Of a stretch of 64,000 nucleotides of DNA, positions 1-11,476 are shown piece by piece. Below the pieces are notes generated by a model. That model was not told where the DNA came from. It ran no database searches and was given only the letters and a program-made list of their open reading frames with translations. A program made the translations under genes and the position numbers. This DNA comes from Dermatophagoides farinae. Taxonomy: Eukaryota > Arthropoda > Arachnida > Sarcoptiformes > Pyroglyphidae. Numbering within the stretch: the first letter of the stretch is position 1; the number at the start of each line of letters is the position of its first letter. The stretch spans positions 1,159,001-1,223,000 of the forward strand of contig NC_134684.1 of NCBI RefSeq assembly GCF_024713945.1, given 5' to 3'.

Positions 1-435
1 GAAAAATGTAAAAAATGACAATCATTCATTTAAATATGGAAATTTATAGATAACACGTGCACCAACCAACCAATCAGCCAACCGAAAAGGAATTTTTTTT
101 TTAGAAAAAAAAACAATAGACCAATTGATCTATCATATTTTGAATGGATGCTACTCATTCTATTGTTGTTTGGATTTGAATGATTTTTGATGTGTAAAAA
201 TAAATAATTCCTAGCAAATTATAATTCTAATAATTTATCATGACAAAGGCATGATTGACATATGCTTCAACTGTGGCACACTGTGTGTGTGTATATGTGT
301 CTATAGGTAACGATTCATTCAACCATCACATTTTCTAATTCTATTAATAAAACACAAACAATAATGATAATGGTTTGGATGAATTTGAATTATGATCAAC
401 AAATGAGTTTCAGTTATTGTTGTTGTTGTTGATGT
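1..435. other. Intergenic or intron sequence left of CLASP
   Basis: AT-rich sequence with no supported exon on either strand. If the CLASP gene uses the splice donor at 499, this stretch is part of its next intron. Otherwise it is 3' flank. It holds a short (GT)n tract near 282-300 and (GTT)n at about 416-431. Confidence 0.5.
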
Positions 436-1615
436 TTAATTGTTTTCATTGTCATGATTGGTTAATGTATTAATTTTGCTATCGTTGTTGAATACATACT
501 TTTGTGCAGGCATTTGATTCGAATATTTCCGTAATATTTCATTTCTTAATCGATCACCAACATGTTTATATACAGAAACCAATGTTGTCATCGATGTATC
601 ACGTACTTGAGAATTTGGATCAGACATTAAATTTATTAATGGTGAAATAAATTTTGACACATATAATTGGCCATTTGTAGATCCAAACACACCATAACGT
701 AGTAAACATTCTTGAAAAAATAGACAAATTTCTTCACGAACTTTATAATTTTTATGCGTGAATGCTGGCATTAATTTTTCCAATATTATCTATAGATATC
801 CACAACAAAAAAAAAAAAAAAAATAGAATGAATCATTAAAACAAACGAAAAAAAACATCAAAATTCTTGACATACCTGTGGTGTTGAAACAAAACTCATC
901 AATTTAATGAGCAATGTTTTGGCTTGTTCACGTACACATTCTTTTGAATCACCAAGACGATCTATAGTCGGTCCAAGAACTACAACAAAAAAAACCGTTG
1001 TGTAAATTCATAATAATAATAATGAACAAAAATCACTTACTTGATGATAAATATGGTTTTAAATCTTCTTTCATACGAATGGCTAAATGTGCCAAGATTT
1101 CTAAACCACTTTGGGCAACCTATTTTGAATTATTAAAAAAAAAAGAATTAGAAATAAAAAACAAAATATCAAGAATCGATCAAAATAGTAGCAAAGTAAT
1201 AAACAACAGAGTATGGGTAGTTTTGATTATGAATTTATAAATAACCCTTACTACAGAAGGTTAGTGTAATGAATGCAAGTATGATGAATCAGAAAAAAAT
1301 AAAGGATTTAGTTGGCTGAGTGAGCAAGAATAATAATTAAAGAATCTGCACACACACAAACAACTCAAATCAAGCAGAAATGAAAAAAAAGGTCAATTTT
1401 TGTTTTCAAACACAAACCTTAAAATTACTATTATTTAACCAATGAATGATTGAATCAATAAATGCACCAATATGTTCACATTCAATTGTATTGTCTTCAA
1501 TGTTTAAATAATTTAATAAATCGATACCAATTTGTAATTTTTTCTTTGTATCTTGACTTGAAAGTAATGGTAGATAATTGTCAAGAGTTGTGGGTGGCGT
1601 CGACGATGAGGCCAT
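436..1615 (-). CDS. CLASP: CLASP (CLIP-associating protein), N-terminal TOG domain, 4 exons
   Basis: Microtubule plus-end regulator; its TOG domains bind tubulin. Exons on the minus strand are 1615-1418, 1119-1041, 979-876 and 789-436, all with GT..AG ends and continuous phase, giving 244 aa. The start is the ATG at 1615 (MASSS). HEAT-like repeats match the first CLASP TOG domain: VAQSGLEILAHLA, LGDSKECVREQAKTLL, HKNYKVREEICLFF and SQVRDTSMTTLVSVYKHVG, the last close to CLASP SQVRDxAxxxLVEIYRHVG. Full CLASPs exceed 1000 aa, so this is either an unusually short TOG-only protein or the 5' end of a longer gene. A good donor (AAAA then GTATGT) lies inside the last exon at 499, so residues after NQMPAQK may be intron read-through and the gene may continue beyond the left edge. 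Family assignment is firm; the C-terminus is not. Confidence 0.82.
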
Positions 1616-4600
1616 TTTTTTTTGTTTGTTTTGTTTTTCGTGATTATTCGTTGATGATTGTCGTTTGTTGAAATATATTCAGGATCACAATTTTTTTTTG
1701 AACACTTTATTTCGAACAAAAAAAAATGTCCAAATAAATAAATTGTTTTAATACCAAGAAGAAAATGATAGTCGAATCAAAAAATTAGCACTTGTGGATA
1801 CATGTTCTTAATGAAATATCGAATTCATCGATGATGATGATGATGATGATGATGACAATTCGAACAAAATCGAATCATTGAATTTTGTATTTGTTGTTGA
1901 TGATTTTTTGTTGGAATTTTTTTTTTGTTCATTCAAATCAAGAAAATTTTTTTTTTTTTTGGGTTTATCTCAACAAAATCACAAAGATACACCACACAAT
2001 TAGACAGGCCAAAAAAAAAAATGTATACACCAAAATGGTATTTGTGTATGTGCTTATAGCACTACTATATTATTGATGTGTGTGTGTGATGAATGCAGCA
2101 AAAAAAAAAAAAAATGATATTTTGGCTGATTTGGTGTGTGTTTGTGTGTGTGTGTGTGTGTATATTTGGAAAACGGCTGAAAATGATGGGAGCATTGCGA
2201 AAAAAAAGCTCGTATAAATGTGTGAGCAGTAGAAGCAGCAGCAGCAAGAAGAAATGAATGAAACACTCGCACACACACACACAAAAAGGAACTGTGCTTC
2301 TCATGCATTAATTCTGAAAAATGAATGCAACACATGCAAAACACACATATAAAAAAAAACATCACCATTCATAGATGAGGTTACATGTGATATAATAATG
2401 GTGATTACCTCTTTTTTTGTGATATCTTTTTATTTTCAATTTTTTGATGATGATGATATTCGATGATATGATTGAAGAATGGATATTATTTGAATAATGT
2501 TCATGTGAATTTGTGGATAAAAATCTTTCTGTAAGAATAATTATAGGGTAGACAAAAAAAATTTTTTTTTTTCATAGAATTGAAAAGCGCCAAAATCAAC
2601 AAACCCACAATTCAACGATAATGATGACGATGACGGATGGATGATGACGGATGGATGGTGAGAATATAGATTGATTCAAATTGAATCAAAGCTGTGAACG
2701 AGATATATTAGATGTTTATGATTATAATTGCCACACATTGCCAATAAAATTTTGATCAGATCAAAATGAACGGAAACAATGCCACAGAACAAAAACAAAA
2801 ACAAAAAAAAAGAAAAATTTGATTCAGGCCACATAAACACGAATAATATAAACACCACACCTTTTAAAAATAGGATCCAATCTTGGAATACTGTTGCTGC
2901 TGTTGTTGTTGTTGTATGTTTTTACAACAGTCCATTTAGGGACATTGAAACTTTCTTTTTTTCTTTGCTGCACAAAATCAATTGATATTCGAGTTATTTG
3001 ATATACGATATGTGAGCCATTTGAACTTGTTCATTTTCATGCTCTTTTCTTTTGTATTTCAAACACAAAAATTTTGTTCAATCGAAACAAAACAAAAAAA
3101 AACATGAGAATTTATTCAGTATTCACGATCAAGAATTTATACGAAAGTTGCAAAATATTTCGGATGTAGTAACCGAAAATTAATCTTTCCAATAATCCAA
3201 TCATCATTTTAATGTTTTAGAATCGACGATTCAATCAATCAACAACGACGACGACGGCGACGAGTATAATGTTTCGACAAGATGATATGAAATGATAACC
3301 GCGTGACATTTAAAGATGTTGGTAGCTGTTTCTCTCTCCTTCTCTCTCTAGTAGCTGAATTTAACGACAAAAAAAAAATAAATAAACGTCGAACTAATCA
3401 TTCATTTATTTTTGCATTCCACCAACGCAAGGTCAGATTGTGTTGTTTTCGAATAAAAAATCTAAAAAAAAAAATTCTGGTCATTCAAAATGATTATTCA
3501 CGTGACTCACGAAATATCATTCGACACACACACACATCGATATACAAACATTTTATATTTACATACACACACACACACACGTTTTATACGGTTTTATTAA
3601 TTTTTTTTTCTTTTTTGTTAATTGACATCATCATCATCTTTATCATCATCAAGAAAAGAACGACCATACAGACAACCAATTTATTCAAGAAAAAAAAATT
3701 CAATTGAATTAGAAATAAACAACAACAACAACAACAAAAAAAATCGAGGATTGGCCAAGAAAAAACACCTGCTGCTTTAGACAAAAAAAAAGATCCACTT
3801 CGAAAAAAAAAAATTTTTTTTTCTCTGTTTTTTTTTCATTTCGAACGAAACAAAGTTTCGAATTTTTTTTCTTTCTCTCTCTCTCTCTCTCTCTCGACAA
3901 TCGATCGATCAATAGAATCTCCTAGGTTCCTGAATCCTGAATGTTGTAGTGGTGGTATCTCTCTGTGCGTGTGTGAGTGAGTGTGTGTCATAGTGAAAAC
4001 ATCGCCGATTGAGGAAGAGAAAAAAAAATTCTTATTTTCCGCATCTTTTTTTTTTGCGCGTCGATTCTATATGATGATGATCAGGATGCAACACTGGAAC
4101 ATCATCATCTATATATATTCCACATATATGGACATGAGCATAAGGACATAAAAAAATAACTATAACCTACTAACCCAATGTTGTGTGTGTTGGTTTAACT
4201 TTTTTTTTCTTCTTCTTTATTTACGACCGTCGGTCGATATAATATCGGTCGGTCGGTCGGTTGGAACATTATTTTGCACACACACACACACACACACACA
4301 CAGAATACGAGATTTTTTTTATTCGATAAAAAAAAATATTAAAGCATACGGAACATACACACACACACACACGTACTGAATATACATTTTTGTTTTGCCT
4401 TTGATTTTATCATCATTCAATTTGTGAATTCAGTTTTTTTTTGCATTTTCATTTTCTTTAGTTCAGAATATTCTGGTCATTTTCATGAGAAAAAAAATTG
4501 TTGAGATATGTAGATTGATTACATGCACACATTCCAAAATCCAGAGCCAAAGTTAATATCAGTCAAAAACAAAACAAAAAAAATCTGACCAATTTGCTCA

Positions 4601-4765
4601 AAATCATTGAATATTTATTAAATCTAGTTGTGCATTGCCTTTTTTTTAAAAAAAATTTCAATTTCAATTATCCTACTGCCTAAAAAAATCACAAGATGAT
4701 ATAATATGAAAATCAAATCAATCAATTATTGTGATTGATTTGATTCAAAATTTTATTGATTTGAA
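1616..4765. other. Intergenic region between CLASP and myosin, repeat-rich
   Basis: About 3.1 kb without a recognisable gene. It carries (GAT)n at 1830-1853, (GT)n near 2145-2161, (CA)n near 2270-2282, 3560-3580, 4277-4302 and 4355-4373, (CT)n near 3873-3894, (AAC)n near 3718-3736 and a GGTC-rich patch at 4228-4262. Open frames here are made of these repeats. Promoters and 5' exons of the divergent CLASP and myosin genes probably lie here, but none can be assigned from sequence alone. Confidence 0.6.
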
Positions 4766-4832
4766 ATGTCATTAAAGCTGATCAAAATTGATCAACAACG
4801 AAATCATTCAAATCAACCATTACAAAAGATAA

Positions 4833-4870
4833 TTATTATACCTGAACGAACATCATCAACTACTAGTCGT

Positions 4871-4909
<39 letters not shown>

Positions 4910-7900
4910 GAATCAACATCAACAACAACAACAACAACAACGGTCATCAAGCCGTTGTAGTAGTAGCAATAATAGCCTATTATTTGGCAATGAAATTGGT
5001 TATCCAGATGCAACAAAATTAGATGATTTTATCAGCAATGATTCATTTCTACAGAATCTTAAAGTTCGTTTTTTAAATAAAAAAATCTATGTAAGTCATT
5101 TATTGATTTGATTGAAAAAAAAATAAAAACATCCATTTATCCATCATCAATCTATTTAAAACGATAATCAAAATTTCCATAATCATCACCACCAATAGAC
5201 ATGCATCGAATCAACTGTGATAGCAATCAATCCATATGAATCACTGCCATTATATTCGGCTGAAGTGATTGCCGCATATGAACATCATAACATATTGTCA
5301 CTGCCTCCACACATGTAAGTAGAAATAGATCAAATCGAATGTTTTTTTATCGATATATATTCAATAACCATATAATAGTGGGCATTATTATAAAATTCTG
5401 AAAAAGAGAGAGAGATATGAGATAATAACCAGTTTTTTTTATCTTTCTTTATATTCACAATAAATTGAATTTGAAATGTGCAAAATTCTCAACTGATTTT
5501 TGTTTTCAAACATAGCTATGCATTATGTGAATTTGTTCTACACTGTCTCAAAGAACGTAACACTGATCAATGTATAATTTGTTCGGGTGGTAAGTTTGTT
5601 GTTGTTGTTGTTGTTGTTGTTTGACCGATCGACGGCCATTCCACATTTTTTTTATATTCGAATTTTTTTCCGATTTAATGTGAGCATCTTTTTTTCCCTA
5701 TACATTCCTTTTTTTTACATTGCATTTGCTTGGTATAACGTTTTCACCTTTTTAACCTGTTATAGTATCCGGATCTGGAAAGACAGGTTCGTTGTTGTTG
5801 CTGTTGTTGTTTAAATTTACCTGTGTTTTCAGGTTTCTCTCATTTCATTTCATTTTTCTTTTCTTTTTTTTAATGTTCCCACATATATGCACACAAACAG
5901 AATCTTTCAAGTTGGCATTAAATTATTTTATCAATGGTTCAAGTGAACGTTCAGAATTGAATCAAATCAAAACACGATTCAATTCGATTCCAATTATTCT
6001 TGAAGGTTTGTATATTTGAATCACAAACGCCATCTATTGGTAAAAATGTGTGTTTTTTTAAATTTTTCATTGATTTTCATTAGCATTTGGAAATGCCAAT
6101 ACTGAAAACAATAGCAATTCAACTCGTTTGGTAAGTTTGATTGATTTGAAATTTAATTCTTCAAATTCTCATCTGCATTTTTTTCAATTTCATTAGTTTT
6201 ATACACTTGAAGTTGATTTCGATTTCTTGGGCGATCCATTAGGCGGACAAATAGACGATTGTAAGTGAATATTGACATAATTTACATTCGATAATCTGAT
6301 TTTTTTTTCGTGTAGATTTTATTGAAAAAACACGTGTAGCTAAACATGAAATTTATGGCTATAATTTTCATATATTTTACCAATTGATTGGAGGTGCCGG
6401 ATCGAATCTTTTAAGTAAGAAAATGTTGTTGTTGTTTATTGTAACTCATTTGCATTTATTTTTCAAGAATTCCTTAAATTAAAACGAAACATTGAAACTT
6501 ATCATCTACTCAAAGATCGACCATCGGATCAACACGTGAACAATGGTCAAAATCATGTTAATGAATTCCAAAAGACCAAAGTAAGTTAAAACCATTAATT
6601 AAAACATAAATTGACCATTAACCTATAATGAACAAAAATCACAAGTCAACACTACAAGTGCTCGGATTCACTGCCAATGAAATTATTGAAATTTTACAAG
6701 TACTAGCATTCATATTGAAACTTGGAAATGTTCAATTTTTACGAAAAGCCAACATTGACAGTACAGAAGGCTGTACCATCTTCAATGATTATGGTAATAT
6801 ATCATCATGAAACAAAAAATCTCAGAATTTACCATAATTGAAATTTTATTTCAGAAATCCATGAAATATGTGATATGTTCAATTTGGATTCGGCCATATT
6901 TCTTAAATCATTCACACATAAAATGGTTAAAGATCAATCCGAAGTGTTCATCACTGAATTATCGGCTGATTCAGCAACTAAAATTCGAAATACATTATGT
7001 AAAGCCCTATATTTTCGTTTATTCACATGGATCATTGAAAAGATTAATGAATCTATCAAGGTATAAATATTGATTGATTGTGGTGATATTTATAAAGTAA
7101 ATTTTTTTTTGATCCATTTGAATAGACTAAACCATCATTGAATCTAACACGAAATAATCTGTCTTTGTATGATTTTTTTGGTTTCGAAAATTATTATGTA
7201 AGTGTATGGCTTGAAAATTTTTACTAATCACTAATACGATTATATATCATCGCAGATTAATTTTTTCGAACAATTACTAGTGAATTATTTGGATGAAAAA
7301 ATTGTTCAAATCTTTATCGATACTAATTTTCGTCAAAAACAAGAAGAATATCTACGTGAAGATATTGGCTGGACTAAATTGGATCTTTCAACCAATGATC
7401 CAATCTGTCGTTTTATTGATCGAGTAATTATTATTATTATACAGTGTATATAGAGAGACTAATGAATTATTCTTTTTTATTCAAAGCCACGAACAGGAAT
7501 ATTTTCCATATTGAATAAAGCATCATCAAAATCAATTTATTTTCGTGAAGAAATTTTTATTAAAGAATTGAATGAACAATGTAGTGAAGATTTACATTAT
7601 ATACAGATCAATAATCCGGTACATTTGGATGATGATGGTAATGGATATTTTCTTCATAGTCTTCCATTTCGTCGTCGTGTTTCTACCGGTGATATTTCAG
7701 CTCAATCCGTTCCTCAGCTTTGTTTTGGTATTCATCATTTCAATGAAAATGTTTGTATATCAAAAAAAAAAATTGATTATTTTCCTATCGTAATAATAAT
7801 TCTTTGTAGACTGTGTACAGTATAAATGGTTTTATCGAAAAGAATGCCGAACATTTAAATCGAAATTGGTCACAATTTTTCTTCAAATCTAATCATCAAA

Positions 7901-9691
7901 TGTTACAGAAATTATTTCCTGAAGGCAATCCATTGAAAAAAAGCCTACGAAAACCGATAACTTTGGCCAATCAATTTTCCATTGCAATCGAATCAATGAT
8001 TGCTAAACTAAATAATAAAGAAATCCATTATGTAATGTGCATTAAACCTAATCGATTGAAGATGCCCAATATATTCGATGATGAATATGTTTACAAACAA
8101 TTGTCTAGTCATTTCATTATTGAACATGGTGAATTTTTACGTCGTGGTTATGTTTATAGTGAAAAATATGGCCCATTCTTCAAACGTTTTCGAATACTTT
8201 CTCCAATGACTTGGCCTTATTGGAAAGGATCCATTGTCAATGGTGTTGTCACGCTTATTAAACATAATACTTCCCTTAAAACAAATAGCCTAAATGATTT
8301 TAATTTTGGTAAAACGAAAATTTTTATCAAACATCTGAAAACGGTAAGTTATTGCACATTTATAATGTCTATATTGAAATGGAAATGATAACATTCATGA
8401 TTGCATGTAGTTTGTTGAACTTGAAGAACTTCGAATCATCAAACTAGATGAGATAGCAGTGATTATACAGAAAAATGTTCGAAAATGGTTACAGAAAAGA
8501 AAATATTATCGTATGATTGTTGGCCAAATTAAGATATCACGATGTTTCCGAAATTGGAAGGTAGGTAACACATTGCTGCTATTGCAAACGATTACGATTT
8601 AAATTCTCTTGTATCATGAATTAGCGTCGACGTTATTTACTTTGGCTTTATCGACATTTGCCTTCACCATCACCGATCAATCATGAATGGCCACCTGCAC
8701 CAAGATCGATGCGACATACATCTGAAATGCTCAGAAAATTGTACCATAGATGGAGGGTGAGAGATAGCGATTTTCAAATGAATTTTTTTTTTTTTGAATA
8801 ATTTAACTTGAAATTATTATTATAACATTTCAGTGTCAACGATATCGACGTTGTTTCGATCAAATCAATCGAAATAGAATGCGTGAAAAAGTCACGGCAA
8901 TGATGTTGTTCAAGAATCGAAAAGCATCATATTTAAGTTCAGTTTCACATCCATTTCGTGGTGATTATATACGCTTAAGGCAAAATGTTAAATGGAAACG
9001 ATTACTACCAACATTGGGCGATGTATATGTTGTATTTGCCGATCTGGTCAGCAAGATAACTAAACGATGTGGAAAGGTAATATATTATCATGTGATCTTG
9101 AAATTAAAAAAAAACCAAGTTATTTTCACCATGCAAATAGGAACAATTCATTCAAAAAGTTGTGGTTATTACAACTACATCGTTTATCGTATTGGATGGT
9201 AAAACGATGCAAATCAATCAAAATGTTCGATTAAATTCAATATATAAGATATCAACCAGTCCGTATATGGATAATATACTTGTCATACACATTCTAACGG
9301 TAAGATAAACAAATAAAATTTAGATTTTTGTCAACAAATCAATAAGAAAAACATTGTTATTAAAATCACTAATCTATCATCTTAATAGGAACAACAACAA
9401 CAACAACAGCAACAACAAGTTCTTAATACTCGAGCATTGATATTTGAATCCGTACATTTAATCGAATTGATTACTAAACTATATTTGGTCATACAAAATA
9501 ATGTGACCAAAGGACCTATTGTAGAAATATCACCTGAATTTCAAATTTTTACGGGAAAAGAGACATTAGTTTTGGTATTTAAAAATCATAATGCATCAAC
9601 ATCACAACAACAGCAGCAACTTTTATCATCATCGACATCATCGCAAGTGAAAATTAGCCGAAAATCAAATCGAATGGAATTTACAATCTAA
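4833..9691 (+). CDS. Unconventional class I myosin heavy chain, divergent, about 20 exons
   Basis: Actin-based motor with membrane-binding tail. Exons: ?-5090, 5199-5314, 5516-5589, 5766-5786, 5901-6005, 6084-6130, 6197-6260, 6316-6414, 6468-6580, 6646-6793, 6855-7060, 7126-7197, 7256-7423, 7487-7750, 7810-8343, 8411-8560, 8625-8756, 8834-9076, 9141-9299, 9389-9691. Phases agree throughout; exon 2 onward gives 1005 aa. Motor signatures: P-loop GVSGSGKTE (usual GESGAGKTE), switch I NSNSTR, DFFGFE (switch II), FGIHHFNENVTVYSINGF, HYVMCIKPN. An IQ motif (IIQKNVRKWLQKRK, near 8460) and a weaker second precede a TH1 tail (HPFRGDYIRLRQNVKWKRLL, from about 8940), which defines class I. The start is unresolved: the motor frame is open only from 4833 (TAA at 4830) and has no ATG before 5090, while an ATG at 4766 is in another frame. 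Family call is firm; the exact subclass (1D/95E-like?) is not. Confidence 0.88.
5766..5786 (+). other. 21-nt microexon encoding the myosin P-loop
   Basis: The exon is flanked by AG at 5764-5765 and GT at 5787-5788. Together with one G from the previous exon it encodes V-S-G-S-G-K-T, the ATP-binding loop. Both flanking junctions have phase 1, so skipping it would keep the reading frame and remove the nucleotide-binding loop. Confidence 0.8.
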
Positions 9692-10142
9692 CAACAACGA
9701 TTGGCTTCAGCCAAAAAAAAAACAACAAAGTGCCAATACCAGAATCTATCTATCTATCTATATACAAACAGAATAGCATGAGATGTCTTTTTTTTTTTGC
9801 TCAAAACTCAAAATATGAAATATGCTCATCAATCGCTTACAACGAAAAAAAAAAATTTCAAATTTTAATGTCAATTATTATTATGATGGCTAATCGTTGT
9901 TATTATTGATTATTGATTATAATTATTATAATAATAAATGTTCTTTTTTTCTGTTGTTACAAAAATTAATCATCATTTAGATTACAAAATAGAAGTTGGA
10001 AAAAAAGATTTGTTTTTAAATTAAGCTAATACTAGATGATACACAAACACAAACACGCACACAGGTAATGATTGCCCATGATGATGTATTGCTGGTGCAT
10101 TTTCTTTTCATTTTTTGAAGGCAAATTATCTTCATTCCATTG
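9692..10142. other. Convergent 3' flanks of myosin and small membrane-protein gene
   Basis: AT-rich spacer with an AATAAA-like cluster around 9930-9940 (ataataataaatg), plausibly the poly(A) signal of the myosin transcript. Nothing else was recognised. Confidence 0.45.
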
Positions 10143-10433
10143 TCAATTCTGTTTCCATTGTTTATTTGTATTTAAGTAGAATGAATGTTTTCTTGAATTA
10201 TCAAGACGATGAAGACCAAATAATGATACACCAAATCCTGTGATGGTCAATATTATGGCTGATGGAATGAATACTCGATTAGAAGACGTTTTTGTTGTCT
10301 TGAATGAGAGAAAAAAAAATACCGGAATAATTTTAATTTGTTAATTAATTAAAAAAAAAATTTTCGAATGTATACTTACTTGTGTAGCAATCGAAGCTCG
10401 AAAAGCAACATTGCCGGCTCGGTTCAGAATCAT
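10143..10433 (-). CDS. Small single-span membrane protein, possibly mitochondrial, 69 aa, 2 exons
   Basis: Too short to appear as one long open frame. Exon 1 is 10433-10380 (ATG, 18 codons) and exon 2 is 10298-10143, joined by an 81-bp GT..AG intron in phase 0. The N-terminus (MILNRAGNVAFRASIATQ) is basic, rich in Ala/Ser/Arg and lacks acids, like a mitochondrial presequence. One hydrophobic span follows (FIPSAIILTITGFGVSLFGL, about residues 28-47), then a polar Lys/Asn-rich tail (LDNSRKHSFYLNTNKQWKQN). The plan of basic N-terminus, one span and short tail resembles small respiratory-chain subunits (COX7/COX8, NDUF or ATP synthase accessory subunits), but I cannot name a family. Gene structure is well supported; function is inference. 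Confidence 0.62.
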
Positions 10434-11476
10434 TTGGGATGGATTTTTGCACTATTTTTTTAAAATTAAAATTCCAATAGAAACAAAAAAAAACTTGGAA
10501 CAAAAAAAATGATGAAAACAAAAAAAAACGAGAGAATGCTCAAAATGTGTGGCAGAGAAATAAAAAAAAAATCGAACAGATCGTGATCGAGAGAATATGC
10601 TATCGAACCACCAAAATGATGATGATGATGATGCAAACTGAACTGAAAAAACACGAATATCGAATCTTTTTATATCATAAAAAAAAGTAAAAATAACAAA
10701 AAAAAAAATGTTGTTTTTCAATTTTTTCACTGGCTCAAAAAGCAAACATTTTAGCAAATTAATAATGTGAAAAAGAATGTACTATTTTTACATTTAACGC
10801 ACGCGTGCATTTTTCTCATATATACACTAAAAAGCTATAGCTCATCAAACAACTAAAAAAAAAAAAATGCCTCGTCTGGCGTGTATAAAAAGAGAAATAT
10901 ATTACAAAGGTCAACCACGACAGCCGCCACCATATGATTCAGATGATCGATATATAATTCATACAATCAATCTAATTTATTTGTTGTTGTCGATTGATTG
11001 ATTGATTGATTGATTTGAATGTGAAATATAAATATTGCATACATACCAATTTTTAGTCCGATATATATTAGTTCAGAGTATCTGGTTTTTTTTTAGCTAT
11101 ATTTGGATAATATTTTTGAAAATCGAACCAACCAGTTTTATCCGAATCTTATGATGTTTATTGGCAATTTTTTTTTTTTGACTTCTTCAGAAACTTGTCA
11201 TTATGACTTTTCATATGATTTGAAATTCTTCCGCAGATGACAAACAATGAAAACAATTTTTTATGAAATGAAAATTCTGGTGTGTGTAAAGTTCATGCAG
11301 ATGATATTTACGGATGTGTGTAAATTTTAGGACAAATGATATACATTATCTATGAACAAAGTCGAATCAAACACACATGCATGCATTCAATTGTTATTCG
11401 AATTTTTTTTTTCATTTAAATAAACAAAAAAAAAATATTGGAAAAACCATTTACGAAATCTTTTATTGTCAGACAA
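10434..11476. other. Divergent promoter region between small membrane-protein gene and WARS2
   Basis: About 1 kb, presumably holding both promoters. A 44-codon open frame starts at an ATG at 10867 and ends at 11001. Its middle, around 10907-10960, is less repetitive than its surroundings and could be a short coding exon, but nothing else supports it. (ATTG)n lies at 10992-11012. Confidence 0.4.

Noticed and set aside
2054-2368. Overlapping Cys/His/Thr-rich minus-strand frames
   Set aside because: Composed of (CA)n, (GCA)n and poly-A/T tracts; frames differ by phase over the same repeats.
4228-4262. GGTC-rich hairpin-like patch upstream of myosin
   Set aside because: Short tetranucleotide repeats explain the apparent inverted arms; pairing is imperfect.
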